DNA of 50,552 nt from contig JAMPAI010000013.1 in NCBI GenBank assembly GCA_023667315.1, forward strand, positions 1 to 50,552, given 5' to 3'. Shown here one piece after another: positions 25,975 to 35,248 of the stretch. The notes under the pieces were generated by a model. The model did no database searches. It worked only from the letters and a program-made list of their open reading frames with translations, and was not told the origin of the DNA. Position numbers and translations under genes: made by a program. The stretch's first letter is position 1. Each line of letters opens with the position of its first letter. Origin of the DNA: Ruminococcus flavefaciens (GTDB lineage: Bacteria; Bacteroidota; Bacteroidia; Bacteroidales; P3).

Positions 25975-28440
25975 TTAAAAGCCTTTACTTGTAGGCGCAT
26001 CGAAAATTATATTTAATGCACGCGCCGCGCCGTAAAGCATATCCTGCCTTGTTAGCTCTTTCTTCTTTATCGCCTTTAACAGCTTTTTATAAATATCCTT
26101 TCTGCCGGGCATTATCATATGGTTGCCCGACTTAATTACCTCGGCATAAGGACTGCGTTCCGCGCCATCCCAATCGCTCATAACAAGCCCTTTATAACCC
26201 CATTCGCAATTTAGAATGTCGGTTAAAAGCCCGTAGTTGTTTGCGGCGTAAATTCCGTTTATGCGGTTATACGACGACATAAGCGCCAAAGGATTATCAC
26301 GAACGGCGATTTTAAAGCCTTTCAAATATATTTCTCTGAGCGCCCTCTCCGAAAGGTTGGAAGATACTTCCATTCTTTGATTTTCGCGGTTGTTGCAGGC
26401 AAAATGCTTTATCGTAACGCCAACGCCCTTATTGGACTGAACGCCGCGCGTTATCGCCGCCGCCATAGTTCCAGAAAAGTAAGGGTCTTCGGAATAATAT
26501 TCGAAGTTTCTGCCGCACAGCGGGTCGCGGTGGATATTTAGCGCAGGAGCAAGCCACAAGGTTACGCCCATAACGAGCATTTCCCGTCCGATAGCCGCGC
26601 CCATTTTTTCCGTAAGCTCTACGTTCCAAGTCTGCGCGACGGTCGTTGCGTTGGGCCACGCCGTACAGTATTGATAGACGTGAATATGTTTTTTCTTGGC
26701 AAACAAAAATTTAAGTTTCGGAACTAATTTTTTAAGAAAGCCCCATTGCCAATCTTTGGGCAATTCGTCAACGTACTTCGGAAATCCCGTGCGTTTGGTA
26801 AACGCTTGCTTTTGCAATATGTTTATTCCCGCAGGACCGTCCGACATAATGATATTCGGTATGCCCTTTTTGACAAGTCTGCTTGTGGTATTGCCGCACG
26901 CGCCGGGAACTTTATTAAAAGTTTTCGTGAAGTAGCCGCCGCCCATACAGAACATGGCAAGCTGCTTGTTCGATAGCTTCTTTAAGTACTTTTCAACCTT
27001 TGGCGTTACATCAACGATTTTATTTTCATAAGTATGCGTTTTTGTAACAATACTCTCTACCGTATAAATGGGCAAAGTCTTATCGTATTCAGTCCTTTCG
27101 CTGCTGCGCTTAAAATCTGCAAACTCCTTTTCTTTTCTGCAAACGCCTTTACATTGTTCTGTGATTATATCCGTTTCAACTTTCAGAACGGCATACGGCT
27201 TGTTGTTAAGCGCGTCCGTTCCTATATAAACTCCGTATTCGCCGCTTTCAAGCAAGAAAGCGCTTTTACTCTCGTCATATACCGCGCTGTCCGCTATATC
27301 GAACGTCAAAGTCAATTTCGCCTCTTCGTTCGGCGCTAAAAGCTGCGTCTTTGCGTATGCGACAAGTCCTATCCTCTCGCCGTCGTATTTATCGTTAGGC
27401 TTGGCAAGATACGCCTGTATAATTTCTTTACCCGAATATTCCTTGCCGACGTTTTTAACCGACGTCGTTACCGTAATGATACCGCCGTTGACTTTTACCT
27501 CCGTTACGCCGTGCGTAAATTCCGTGTACGAAAGCCCGTACCCGAACGGATACAACGGCTTTATATTTTTTGCTTCAAACCAACGATAACCGACGTATAT
27601 TCCCTCGTAATAGTTTTCGTCAAGTTTGTCGGGCGCGGGGTAATTATTTGCAAGCGACAACGGATAATCGGAATAAGTCCTGCCCCACGTATCGGTCAGT
27701 TTTCCGCAAGGCGTAGTCTTGCCCGTCAAAACTTCGGCAAGCGCGTTGCCTCCCTCTTCGCCCGCCTGTCCGTAATATATTATCGCGCCGATATTCATTT
27801 CTTCGAGCGGCGAAATATCCAACGTGCTACCGCAATTTATTACCACTATAACGTTCTTATAATGTTCGGAACAAATTCTTATATTATTAACTTCCAAATC
27901 GGAAAGATAGAAGTCGCCTTTTTCAAGTTTTCTGTCGTCGCCCTCGCCCGCCTGACGCGCGATAACGTAAACGCAGGTATCCGTATCGTCCGATAAATCT
28001 TCGGGCGTTATTTCGTCGCCCACGGGATAAGCGAGCTTGAATTCACTTATCTTTGCGAACATAGCCATTACGTTAAAAAGCGTATAGCCCTTAATAGCGG
28101 CTTCAACTTTATCAACGAACTCTTTTTTGTCCTGTTCGTATTTTTGCGTAAAGCGGTCAAGCCAAGCGGCGTTCGCAATTTCAACGCCGTTATTTATTAA
28201 GCCCTGTTCGATACTTACGCAGTAACGTTCGTGAACGTCGCCGCTTCCCGAACCGCCCTTTACGGTGAGTCTTGCGCCACCCCCGAAAAGAGAAATTTTT
28301 TTATCTTTAAGCGGAAGCACGCCGTTGTTTTTGAGCAATACAAAGCCTTCCTTTGCAACCTCTCTCGAAAGAAGTCTGTTTTGCTTTTCAAGCTCGGTTT
28401 CGTCCGCCGTGCGGTTTCCGTAAATTCTGTATTTTTCCAT
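25975..28440 (-). CDS. Domain-swapped glycoside hydrolase family 3 enzyme
   Basis: An 821-residue beta-glucosidase/beta-xylosidase type enzyme with reversed domain order. The usual C-terminal domain opens the protein (EGFVLLKNNGVLPL at about 32-45). A fibronectin-III-like domain follows (about 290-410). The TIM-barrel domain is at the end, with MSDGPAGI and the nucleophile aspartate in LVMSDWDGAE near 765. The same permutation is known from Butyrivibrio and Ruminococcus albus enzymes. Start overlaps the GH2 stop by one base. Substrate between glucoside and xyloside is not decidable. Confidence 0.93.
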   Translation of the reverse strand: MEKYRIYGNRTADETELEKQNRLLSREVAKEGFVLLKNNGVLPLKDKKISLFGGGARLTVKGGSGSGDVHERYCVSIEQGLINNGVEIANAAWLDRFTQKYEQDKKEFVDKVEAAIKGYTLFNVMAMFAKISEFKLAYPVGDEITPEDLSDDTDTCVYVIARQAGEGDDRKLEKGDFYLSDLEVNNIRICSEHYKNVIVVINCGSTLDISPLEEMNIGAIIYYGQAGEEGGNALAEVLTGKTTPCGKLTDTWGRTYSDYPLSLANNYPAPDKLDENYYEGIYVGYRWFEAKNIKPLYPFGYGLSYTEFTHGVTEVKVNGGIITVTTSVKNVGKEYSGKEIIQAYLAKPNDKYDGERIGLVAYAKTQLLAPNEEAKLTLTFDIADSAVYDESKSAFLLESGEYGVYIGTDALNNKPYAVLKVETDIITEQCKGVCRKEKEFADFKRSSERTEYDKTLPIYTVESIVTKTHTYENKIVDVTPKVEKYLKKLSNKQLAMFCMGGGYFTKTFNKVPGACGNTTSRLVKKGIPNIIMSDGPAGINILQKQAFTKRTGFPKYVDELPKDWQWGFLKKLVPKLKFLFAKKKHIHVYQYCTAWPNATTVAQTWNVELTEKMGAAIGREMLVMGVTLWLAPALNIHRDPLCGRNFEYYSEDPYFSGTMAAAITRGVQSNKGVGVTIKHFACNNRENQRMEVSSNLSERALREIYLKGFKIAVRDNPLALMSSYNRINGIYAANNYGLLTDILNCEWGYKGLVMSDWDGAERSPYAEVIKSGNHMIMPGRKDIYKKLLKAIKKKELTRQDMLYGAARALNIIFDAPTSKGF

Positions 28441-30758
28441 TATACCACCTCGATGTCAACGGTTATCGGCATATACCCTTTTGCAGATATGTATATTTTT
28501 GCCGTTCCCTTTTTTTCGCCTGCTTTTAATATCGCCAGAACGCGTCCTCTGTGCGAAGTGTGTTCGTTATCCAAATACGTTTCGTTCGTCTTGCAGAGCG
28601 AGCTGCCCAATCCGAGTAGCGTTAAGCCGTCGGTCATTACCGTAACGTTATTTTCGGCGTAAGGCACGATATTCCCTTTATCGTCGCAGAATTCGATAGG
28701 CAAATAACATAATTCGTCGCTACCCGCTTTAAGCATAGCCTTTTCCGGTACGGCTTTTAAGCCCACGCCCTTTCCGCTGCTTATCGATTGACGGGCTAAC
28801 ACTTTGCCGTCCTTATCGCAAACAACCGCCGTCAGCGTTCCCGTGCTGTATTTGACTTTGAATAGCGCTTTATATTTTTTCAGCTTTTTCTTTCCGATAA
28901 ATATATCGTTAAGATAAAGTTTAACTTTATAGCCCTGTGCATATACTTCGACTAACGCTTTTTTACCGTTATAAGGCTGCCAATTCCAACTGGCTATGCA
29001 ATCGGTAATTCTCCACGCGCTTTTTGTTGCCGTTTCTTTTGCGTGGTTCATAGGGCGCACGCCTATAAACGGCTTTTTACGCAAGCCCCATATTATTTGT
29101 TCATAGTACGCTTCCGCGCCGATTTTTCCCGTAATATCAACCGTTCCCGACCCCGCCAAAAGCGGCAAGCCCTTATACGAATGATAAGTCCAATCGCCCA
29201 CGCACGCTTCGCCTAAGTAATCCCAAGCTGCCCAAGTAAAGTCGCCAACTATCGCCTTATGCTTTTTTACCTGTTCCCAATTATACGGCAAGTCCGACAC
29301 CATAGTTTCAGAGCCTACCATCATTCTTTCGGGATATTTCTTTACGTCAGGTTCATAACGCGAAGCCGCATAATTAAGCCCTATTATATCGAGTTTTTCA
29401 GCCGCGCCGCGCGTTGCCCTGTCGCCCTTTCTGCCCTTTGACATAAAGAACATAAGCGCGCCGAGCTTTTGCGCCATTGCATTAAAGAACGCCGACCCCG
29501 TCTTTTTCTCTTTATATTTCTTGTTTTTCGTTACCGGCTCCGCCTTGTATTCGCCCTTTTGCTTATACACGCCGATACCCATACTTGAATAGACGTTTAA
29601 AAGCACGTTAATTCCCGCTGTTACGGGACGGGTACTATCGAGCGAACGGACAAAATCGGCTAATTTCCCGCACGTTTCAACGCCTTTCTCGGTTGCCGTT
29701 TCCGAAACTTCGTTGCCCACCGAATACATTATAACACACGGGTGGTTAAAATCCTTTTCAACCATTGCGGTTATATCGCCCTGCCATTCGCTATCGAAAA
29801 CGCGCGCATAGTCGTGGTAAGTTTTCGGAATATACCAACCGTCGAACGCTTCGTCCATTACGTACATTCCGAGCTTATCACAAGCGTCAAGCATTGCACG
29901 CGGGGCGGGATTGTGCGCGCACCTTATCGCGTTATAACCCGCTTCTTTTAATATGCGTATTCTGCGTTCCTCCGCGTCCGCATAAGTGCAAGCGCCCAAA
30001 ACGCCGTTATCCTGATGAATACAGCCGCCGCGAAGTAACGTTTCCTTACCGTTTACAAGTAAGCCCGTCTTTGCACTCCACTCCACTTTTCTTATACCGA
30101 AAGCAGTTTCTATTGTTTCGTTCCCGAGAGTTGCAACCGCCTTATAAAGATACGGTGTTTCGTCCGACCATAATTTTGCATTTTCAACAGTAAATTCGCC
30201 GCTTTTGCCGCTTGCCACCGTATTGCCGTCTGCATCTAATATTATAACGCTTTCACCGTCGGTTTGCACCTCTATTACGGCAGGGTTGTACGAAATAGTT
30301 TTTACTTTTATAAAGTTAGGGTGAATTTTCTCTTTTATTTCAAGCCATACGTTGCGGTATATGCCGCTTCCCGAATACCAACGGCAATTAGGTTCGAGAG
30401 AATTATCTACTATAATCTCTACCAAATTATCGCCGCTGCTAACGAAAGGCGTTATATTGACCGTAAATTCGGTATAGCCGTATTTATGTTCAGCCGCAAC
30501 GTTGCCGTTTACCCTTACCTTGCAATTACGGTAAACAGCTTCGAATATAAGCGTTATTTCCTTATTTAAGTCGTTTTCGTCAATATTGAATCTTTTGGAA
30601 TATAAATATTTTCCGCCGGGGAAATATCCGCTGTTTTTACCGTTAGGACATACGGGGGTGCGTTTTTCTTCAAGCATAGCGTCGTGCGGCAGGTCAACCG
30701 ACTTGCCGTTTTCGCCTTCTTTACAGAATATCCAATTTTTATTAAAGTCAATTATCAT
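28440..30758 (-). CDS. Glycoside hydrolase family 2 enzyme (beta-galactosidase-like)
   Basis: A 772-residue enzyme. It has an N-terminal sugar-binding domain (VDLPHDAMLEEKR, then WYSGSGIYRNVWLE), an immunoglobulin-like domain, and a TIM barrel with RGGCIHQDNG, NAIRCAHNPAP and the acid/base in MYSVGNEVSE. The nucleophile is E in MVGSETMVS. Extra C-terminal beta domains follow. The gal genes in the same operon make beta-galactosidase the likeliest activity, but GH2 also holds glucuronidases and mannosidases. No signal peptide. Confidence 0.9.
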   Translation of the reverse strand: MIIDFNKNWIFCKEGENGKSVDLPHDAMLEEKRTPVCPNGKNSGYFPGGKYLYSKRFNIDENDLNKEITLIFEAVYRNCKVRVNGNVAAEHKYGYTEFTVNITPFVSSGDNLVEIIVDNSLEPNCRWYSGSGIYRNVWLEIKEKIHPNFIKVKTISYNPAVIEVQTDGESVIILDADGNTVASGKSGEFTVENAKLWSDETPYLYKAVATLGNETIETAFGIRKVEWSAKTGLLVNGKETLLRGGCIHQDNGVLGACTYADAEERRIRILKEAGYNAIRCAHNPAPRAMLDACDKLGMYVMDEAFDGWYIPKTYHDYARVFDSEWQGDITAMVEKDFNHPCVIMYSVGNEVSETATEKGVETCGKLADFVRSLDSTRPVTAGINVLLNVYSSMGIGVYKQKGEYKAEPVTKNKKYKEKKTGSAFFNAMAQKLGALMFFMSKGRKGDRATRGAAEKLDIIGLNYAASRYEPDVKKYPERMMVGSETMVSDLPYNWEQVKKHKAIVGDFTWAAWDYLGEACVGDWTYHSYKGLPLLAGSGTVDITGKIGAEAYYEQIIWGLRKKPFIGVRPMNHAKETATKSAWRITDCIASWNWQPYNGKKALVEVYAQGYKVKLYLNDIFIGKKKLKKYKALFKVKYSTGTLTAVVCDKDGKVLARQSISSGKGVGLKAVPEKAMLKAGSDELCYLPIEFCDDKGNIVPYAENNVTVMTDGLTLLGLGSSLCKTNETYLDNEHTSHRGRVLAILKAGEKKGTAKIYISAKGYMPITVDIEVV

Positions 30759-30784
30759 TGTTTAACCCCGCAGATAAGCAAAAA

Positions 30785-30860
30785 GATAGGCTGTTTAGGC
30801 TTGCGGTATCTCTCTTGACGGTAATAAACCTAACGTACCGATTTAACCTAACAGCCTATC
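30785..30860 (-). terminator. Internal terminator/attenuator between symporter and GH2 genes
   Basis: GATAGGCTGTTTAGG and CCTAACAGCCTATC form a long stem (one bulge) around a structured loop. On the minus strand TTTTTGC follows. It splits the operon into a 2-gene import part and a 12-gene enzyme part, so partial termination could set a higher dose of transporter. Confidence 0.65.
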
Positions 30861-30881
30861 CGATTTGCAATTTCCTAAATA

Positions 30882-33056
30882 CTATTTACTTTCGGAAGCC
30901 GCCTTTTCAGCTTCTGCCTTTTCCTTTACTTCCTTTGCCGCAACCTCGTCAAGATATTTGCGGTTTTCCGTATCGAAGTTAAGTCCTTTCTTTGCACAAC
31001 GAGCTTTCAGTTTAGCGATGCGCTTTTCTTCCCGCTTTTGCTGCTTTTTTAGAGCTTTAACTTCTTTTGCAACGTTAGCTTCGTATGTTTCGACAAGGAA
31101 ATTCTGATAAATCTTTTCTTCCTTATCTTGCCATTTTGAAAGACGTTGTTCGGCTCTTGCCCCCTTGTCGTTTTTAATCTTGTCAAGTTCGGCAAGTTTT
31201 GCAAGATACTTGGCGTTTTCCTCTTTGAAATCAAGCCCGTAAAGTTCACAATGCTTTTTAAGTTTTGCAAGCCTTACTTCCTCGGCTGCTTTTTCAAGTT
31301 CTCCATCGCCTTTGCCTTTTTTCTTCTTAGCTTGCTTTGCTTCCCACTTTGCATCGGCTTCCGCTTTTGCTTTTAAATACTTAGCATTTTCGGTTTCAAA
31401 GTCAAGCCCTTTCTTTGCACATTTTTCCCTTAAATCGTGAATACGGTTTTCTTCCGCGTCCGCAAGAGCCTGTTCTCTTTCACGCTTAACCTGTTCTTCG
31501 GGGTCTATCCATTCCTCTCCGCGGGCAAGCACGGCTTCTTTGCGCCGACGTGTCAAGTTGCGCGATATTATCGGCATTTTCTTTTCCACGTCGATAAACG
31601 GTAACAATATTAAGTACGAAACGGCAAGAATTATATCGAACAGATAGAAGGCAAGCGTCATAAATTCTTTAACCTGTTCGGTCGGGGGAACGCCCGTGCT
31701 GTCAATAAAGCCGAGCTTTAACAGCATTGATTCGTATCCACCCGCGAAAGGCGCGCATATTGCAGATTGAATCATAGTGAATATCGCTACGCCCATAAGT
31801 CCTTCCAAACGAAGTCCCGAACGGTGTTCTACGCTGTCGAAGCCGTAATAGATAAGTACGCCGAAGACGTATGCGTTGGGTATCATACCGAACTGACGAA
31901 GGAAGCCCGCAAGCATTGCGATAGGCACGTTAGACGGGAACATCCAGCCTACTATACTGCCGAGTAAAACAAACAGATAACCAAGCCAAGACAAATTTCT
32001 TACGCCTATCTTTTTGGAAAGCGGATAAGCGATTATTGCGCCGAGTCCGAGCGGAATACCCGTAATAATCGAATACATCATAAACATCGCGCCGTTCGTA
32101 TCGCCGCCAAGCATATAACGTACATAGAAATATTGAACGTTGCCACCCTTGAAGTTATCAACGATAAGTCCTATCGTGGTAAGCACCGTCAGGATAACCC
32201 AATACTTATTAGTAACAAGCGCTTTGACTTGTTGTTTTAACGGAATATTATTTTCTTTCTCAATTCCGACTTCCTGCGCTACGTCCTCAATAACTCTTTC
32301 TTTTGTATAGAAGTATTCCAACAAAAGCAGCGGAATGGCAATAACGGAAAGTATAACGCCGAGAATAGGATAGCCGCTTATATTATTTTCAAGCCAGAAA
32401 GGAAGCAATACGTTAGAAACCAACATACCGATAAGAATACCGGAAATAAGAGTCCAACAAACTTTTCTTACAAAGTTTAATTTTCCCTTTTCATCGGGAT
32501 TATGAGTCGTGATAGAAACGATATTATCTCTGAACAAATAGAAATACGTGCTTCCTACCGTGTGATAGCAAAGTAATATAATGAAGAAATAATACCAATA
32601 ATTTTCGCCAAGATTAGTTCCGGGGAACAGGAATATCGTAAATCCTATAATTATAGAAACAAATCCGAAAATCAAATACCACGGACGCATACGACCTTGA
32701 CGCGATTTGGTATGTTGAATTAGCCAACCGTTCAAAAGTCCCAATCCTATTGCAAGTATTTTTGCAACCGTCATTATAAGTTCGTATTTGCCACCCATAT
32801 CGGACAAATAACCCGTAACCAAGCCGCCCTGCGTTGCTCCGCCGAACGCTTCGAGTACGTAAAGTCCGCTCTGTTGCGTAAAGAACTTTTCCACGAGCGC
32901 AGCTATGGTGTTGACAACGAATATCAGTCCGAGCGGACCTATAAGATGACCCAAAATCATCTCTTTTTTGCCGACCGCACGGGTTTTGACTTTGCTGTCC
33001 ATAAACTTTTTATTGAAAAGACCTTTCGACAGTAATTCGACCTTTCTCATAATCAA
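30882..33056 (-). CDS. GPH-family sugar:cation symporter with a triple-repeat cytoplasmic tail
   Basis: A 724-residue membrane protein. Residues about 30-500 form the 12-helix MFS fold of glycoside-pentoside-hexuronide symporters (MelB/XynB-like), ending in FIDVEKKMP. It should import oligosaccharides or glycosides with Na+ or H+. Residues 503-724 are a highly charged, helical tail absent from ordinary members. It holds three copies of a 29-residue unit at about 538-566, 595-623 and 679-707, with a Cys, then GLDF or GLNF, then EN-x-KYL. It overlaps the lipoprotein gene in ATGA. The tail is not the PTS IIA-like domain seen in LacS. Confidence 0.92.
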   Translation of the reverse strand: MIMRKVELLSKGLFNKKFMDSKVKTRAVGKKEMILGHLIGPLGLIFVVNTIAALVEKFFTQQSGLYVLEAFGGATQGGLVTGYLSDMGGKYELIMTVAKILAIGLGLLNGWLIQHTKSRQGRMRPWYLIFGFVSIIIGFTIFLFPGTNLGENYWYYFFIILLCYHTVGSTYFYLFRDNIVSITTHNPDEKGKLNFVRKVCWTLISGILIGMLVSNVLLPFWLENNISGYPILGVILSVIAIPLLLLEYFYTKERVIEDVAQEVGIEKENNIPLKQQVKALVTNKYWVILTVLTTIGLIVDNFKGGNVQYFYVRYMLGGDTNGAMFMMYSIITGIPLGLGAIIAYPLSKKIGVRNLSWLGYLFVLLGSIVGWMFPSNVPIAMLAGFLRQFGMIPNAYVFGVLIYYGFDSVEHRSGLRLEGLMGVAIFTMIQSAICAPFAGGYESMLLKLGFIDSTGVPPTEQVKEFMTLAFYLFDIILAVSYLILLPFIDVEKKMPIISRNLTRRRKEAVLARGEEWIDPEEQVKREREQALADAEENRIHDLREKCAKKGLDFETENAKYLKAKAEADAKWEAKQAKKKKGKGDGELEKAAEEVRLAKLKKHCELYGLDFKEENAKYLAKLAELDKIKNDKGARAEQRLSKWQDKEEKIYQNFLVETYEANVAKEVKALKKQQKREEKRIAKLKARCAKKGLNFDTENRKYLDEVAAKEVKEKAEAEKAASESK
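30936..31445 (-). repeat. Three protein-level repeats in symporter tail
   Basis: The repeat units are encoded at 31359-31445, 31188-31274 and 30936-31022. Each follows R(I/L)xxLxxxC, then GL(D/N)F, then ENxKYL. Spacing of 57 and 84 residues shows that the linkers vary while the unit is kept. Confidence 0.8.
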
Positions 33057-33814
33057 TTTCCCTCCTTAACAGGGTAATCGTTTGGAATAAGTTTACCTGA
33101 TTCGTCAAAGCATTCCTTGTATCCGCCGACTTTTACGACCACCTCTACATTGTTGCCTTCAAGACTTGCAACGCTTGCGGGCTTAATGGGTTTTGTGGGA
33201 ACGGTGGGTTCCGTAGGCATTTCGCTTATTGTGCCGTCCCAATATGCCGCAAGATTCTCTTCATACTTCGCCAAATCCTCTTCGTATTTATCACAAGCCG
33301 CAAAGTAAGCGTTCATCTGCTTTTCATACCTGTTATACGCCGCAACCTCTTCCGCCGTACCCTTTACGCCCGTAATGCGGACGGCGTATTGACCCTTAGG
33401 TAATCCGCTGAATTTTACGGTACAACCGCTTTCACTCTTTTCAAGAGTAGCATTTGTCGCACAATCTATGCTTCTATATTCCGCCCTGTTATCGATTACG
33501 GTTGTAGTGGTTTCCGATAAAACCACGCCCGACGTGTTTTTAACCTCGTTCCACTCGCAAATCATATAGTAGCCGGCATGTATTTCGCCAAATTCCTCTT
33601 CGGCGGTAAATTGCACGAAAACCTCTTCTTGTTCGGGTTTACAACCGCCCGGAATCCAATAGTTGTTTGCATTACGCCAAACTTGACCCGTCAGACCGTA
33701 ATCGGTTATCTTCACATGTCCTTCAAGATGTGAAAAACAACCCGAAAAAGCAAATACGACGACCGCAAGTAAACTCAATGCAATCATCGACAGTAATTTT
33801 TTGCCTTTCTTCAT
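33053..33814 (-). CDS. Membrane-anchored lipoprotein, first gene of the sugar operon
   Basis: A 253-residue protein with a lipoprotein signal: basic KKGKK, hydrophobic segment, then lipobox FSGC (Cys at about 26). The mature part has a beta-rich domain (about 35-155). A charged helical stretch follows (YNRYEKQMNAYFAACDKYEE), then a Pro-Thr linker and a short strand segment. Translation is coupled to the symporter (ATGA). It may be a surface sugar-binding or transporter-partner protein. No family is recognised. AGGAAG precedes ATG. Confidence 0.8.
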   Translation of the reverse strand: MKKGKKLLSMIALSLLAVVVFAFSGCFSHLEGHVKITDYGLTGQVWRNANNYWIPGGCKPEQEEVFVQFTAEEEFGEIHAGYYMICEWNEVKNTSGVVLSETTTTVIDNRAEYRSIDCATNATLEKSESGCTVKFSGLPKGQYAVRITGVKGTAEEVAAYNRYEKQMNAYFAACDKYEEDLAKYEENLAAYWDGTISEMPTEPTVPTKPIKPASVASLEGNNVEVVVKVGGYKECFDESGKLIPNDYPVKEGN

Positions 33815-33892
33815 TTCACTTCCTCCAATATCATTTTTTGCCTATTTATTCCGCTATTTTCTTTCAAAAAATGCAAAATATTTTCAACTGTA

Positions 33893-33947
33893 ATTATTGT
33901 ATCAAATATAAAGTAATAATTATTGTAAAATCAAACACATTATTGTA
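33893..33947 (-). promoter_or_regulatory. Three TACAATAAT repeats upstream of the sugar operon
   Basis: ATTATTGTA occurs at 33893-33901, 33919-33927 and 33939-33947, spaced 26 and 20 bases. It lies between the divergent lipoprotein and AraC genes. Spacing near two helical turns suits AraC-family half-sites. No clear -35/-10 pair is seen for the operon, as expected for an activator-dependent promoter. Confidence 0.55.
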
Positions 33948-33965
33948 AATTCGGCAAAATTATTA

Positions 33966-33994
33966 TTGACCGCAGGATAAAAAAAAGCTATACT
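33966..33994 (+). promoter_or_regulatory. Promoter of the AraC regulator gene
   Basis: TTGACC (33966-33971) and TATACT (33989-33994) are 17 bases apart. The regulator start is about 30 bases downstream. Confidence 0.8.
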
Positions 33995-34025
33995 ATATAA
34001 ATAAGTAAATAGGAAAGCAAACTAA

Positions 34026-35234
34026 ATGTATTTGGATAATTACCAACCGTTTTGCGAACTGTTTTATTCCGCAAACTACGTTTCGGTTTTTTGCTATGAT
34101 AAATCAAACGAATTAAAATTTACCTGTTCGGCTCTGCGTGGGTTAGAGCCGCCTTTCTTCGTCCGCGAAAAGCTATTGCAAAGCTCCGCCCCTCCCTCGG
34201 TGTATTTCTCGGTTGAAACGGGACTTTACGGCGTTGTGGAAATTAAAAACGCCGAAGGCTACTTAGTTGTGGGACCAGTGTTCAGCGGCGATACCACCTC
34301 GGAAATTTTGCACGGCTTTATGTCCGCACACGTTATCGAACACGACAGAAGCGACGAAGCTCTCGGCTTTCTTAACAATACGCCGAAATATTCTTATAAC
34401 CGTTTTTTGAGCCTGCTTGCCTTTCTGCACTTTTCGCTTAACGGACAAAAAATAGACGCTATAACTCATTTTAATTTAGCCGACGCAGGGCTTGAAACTA
34501 AAATTGCCGATAAACAGACGGAAAACGCATATAAGGCAAAAGAAGAAATTATACGGCACGGAACTTATTACTTCGAACAACAAATGCTTGATTTGGTTAA
34601 ACAGGGCAACGTCGGCAAGCTGCACGATTTTTTAAACGAAACTATGCGGATTGAAAAATTACAGGAAGGTAAACTTTCCGACGACCCGATACGTCAGGCT
34701 AAGAACCTATTTATCGGAAGCGTTACTATGATAGGCAAAGTCGGCGCTATAAAAGGCGGGTTGGATATAGAACAAACTTATCAGCTAATAGACACCTATA
34801 TTCAGGAGTGCGAAAAGCTGTTCTCCCTCGACAGTATAAAGTCGCTACAATACAATATGCTAATCGACTTTACAAAGCGCGTTGCGGAAAATAAAATCCC
34901 CGAAGGTATTTCCGAAGATATTTTTGCATGTATTCAGTTTATAAATAATCATACCAACGACAACATAGGTATTGACGACGTTGCCGCTCATATAAAAAAG
35001 AGCCGCGCCTACGTTACGTCTAAATTTAAAAAAGAGTTAGGTGTTACCATAAACGAATACATTATAAATCAAAAACTCATCGAAGCGAAAAATCTTTTAA
35101 AGCACACAAACAAGAGCTTGACTGAAATTACCTACTATCTCTGTTTTTCAAGTCAGTCGTACTTTTTAAATCTATTTAAAAAGAAATACGGCATAACGCC
35201 GCAGAAATACAGAGAAAAATTTATTAAAAATTAA
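34026..35234 (+). CDS. AraC-family transcriptional regulator, divergent from the sugar operon
   Basis: A 402-residue activator-type protein. The C-terminal ~100 residues carry the two helix-turn-helix units: VAAHIKKSRAYVTSKFKKEL, then ITYYLCFSSQSYFLNLFKKK and ITPQKYREKF, the family signature. The N-terminal ~290 residues hold a sensor-like region (ELFYSANYVSVFCYD at about 12-26) and a helical middle. It is transcribed divergently from the sugar operon across a region with three direct repeats, so it is the likely sugar-responsive activator. Confidence 0.9.
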   Translation: MYLDNYQPFCELFYSANYVSVFCYDKSNELKFTCSALRGLEPPFFVREKLLQSSAPPSVYFSVETGLYGVVEIKNAEGYLVVGPVFSGDTTSEILHGFMSAHVIEHDRSDEALGFLNNTPKYSYNRFLSLLAFLHFSLNGQKIDAITHFNLADAGLETKIADKQTENAYKAKEEIIRHGTYYFEQQMLDLVKQGNVGKLHDFLNETMRIEKLQEGKLSDDPIRQAKNLFIGSVTMIGKVGAIKGGLDIEQTYQLIDTYIQECEKLFSLDSIKSLQYNMLIDFTKRVAENKIPEGISEDIFACIQFINNHTNDNIGIDDVAAHIKKSRAYVTSKFKKELGVTINEYIINQKLIEAKNLLKHTNKSLTEITYYLCFSSQSYFLNLFKKKYGITPQKYREKFIKN

Positions 35235-35248
35235 CTTAGGAGAAACAT

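Noticed and set aside
33893-33947. Short repeats as a CRISPR array
   Set aside because: Units are 9 bases, AT-rich, unevenly spaced and between divergent genes. No cas gene is present.
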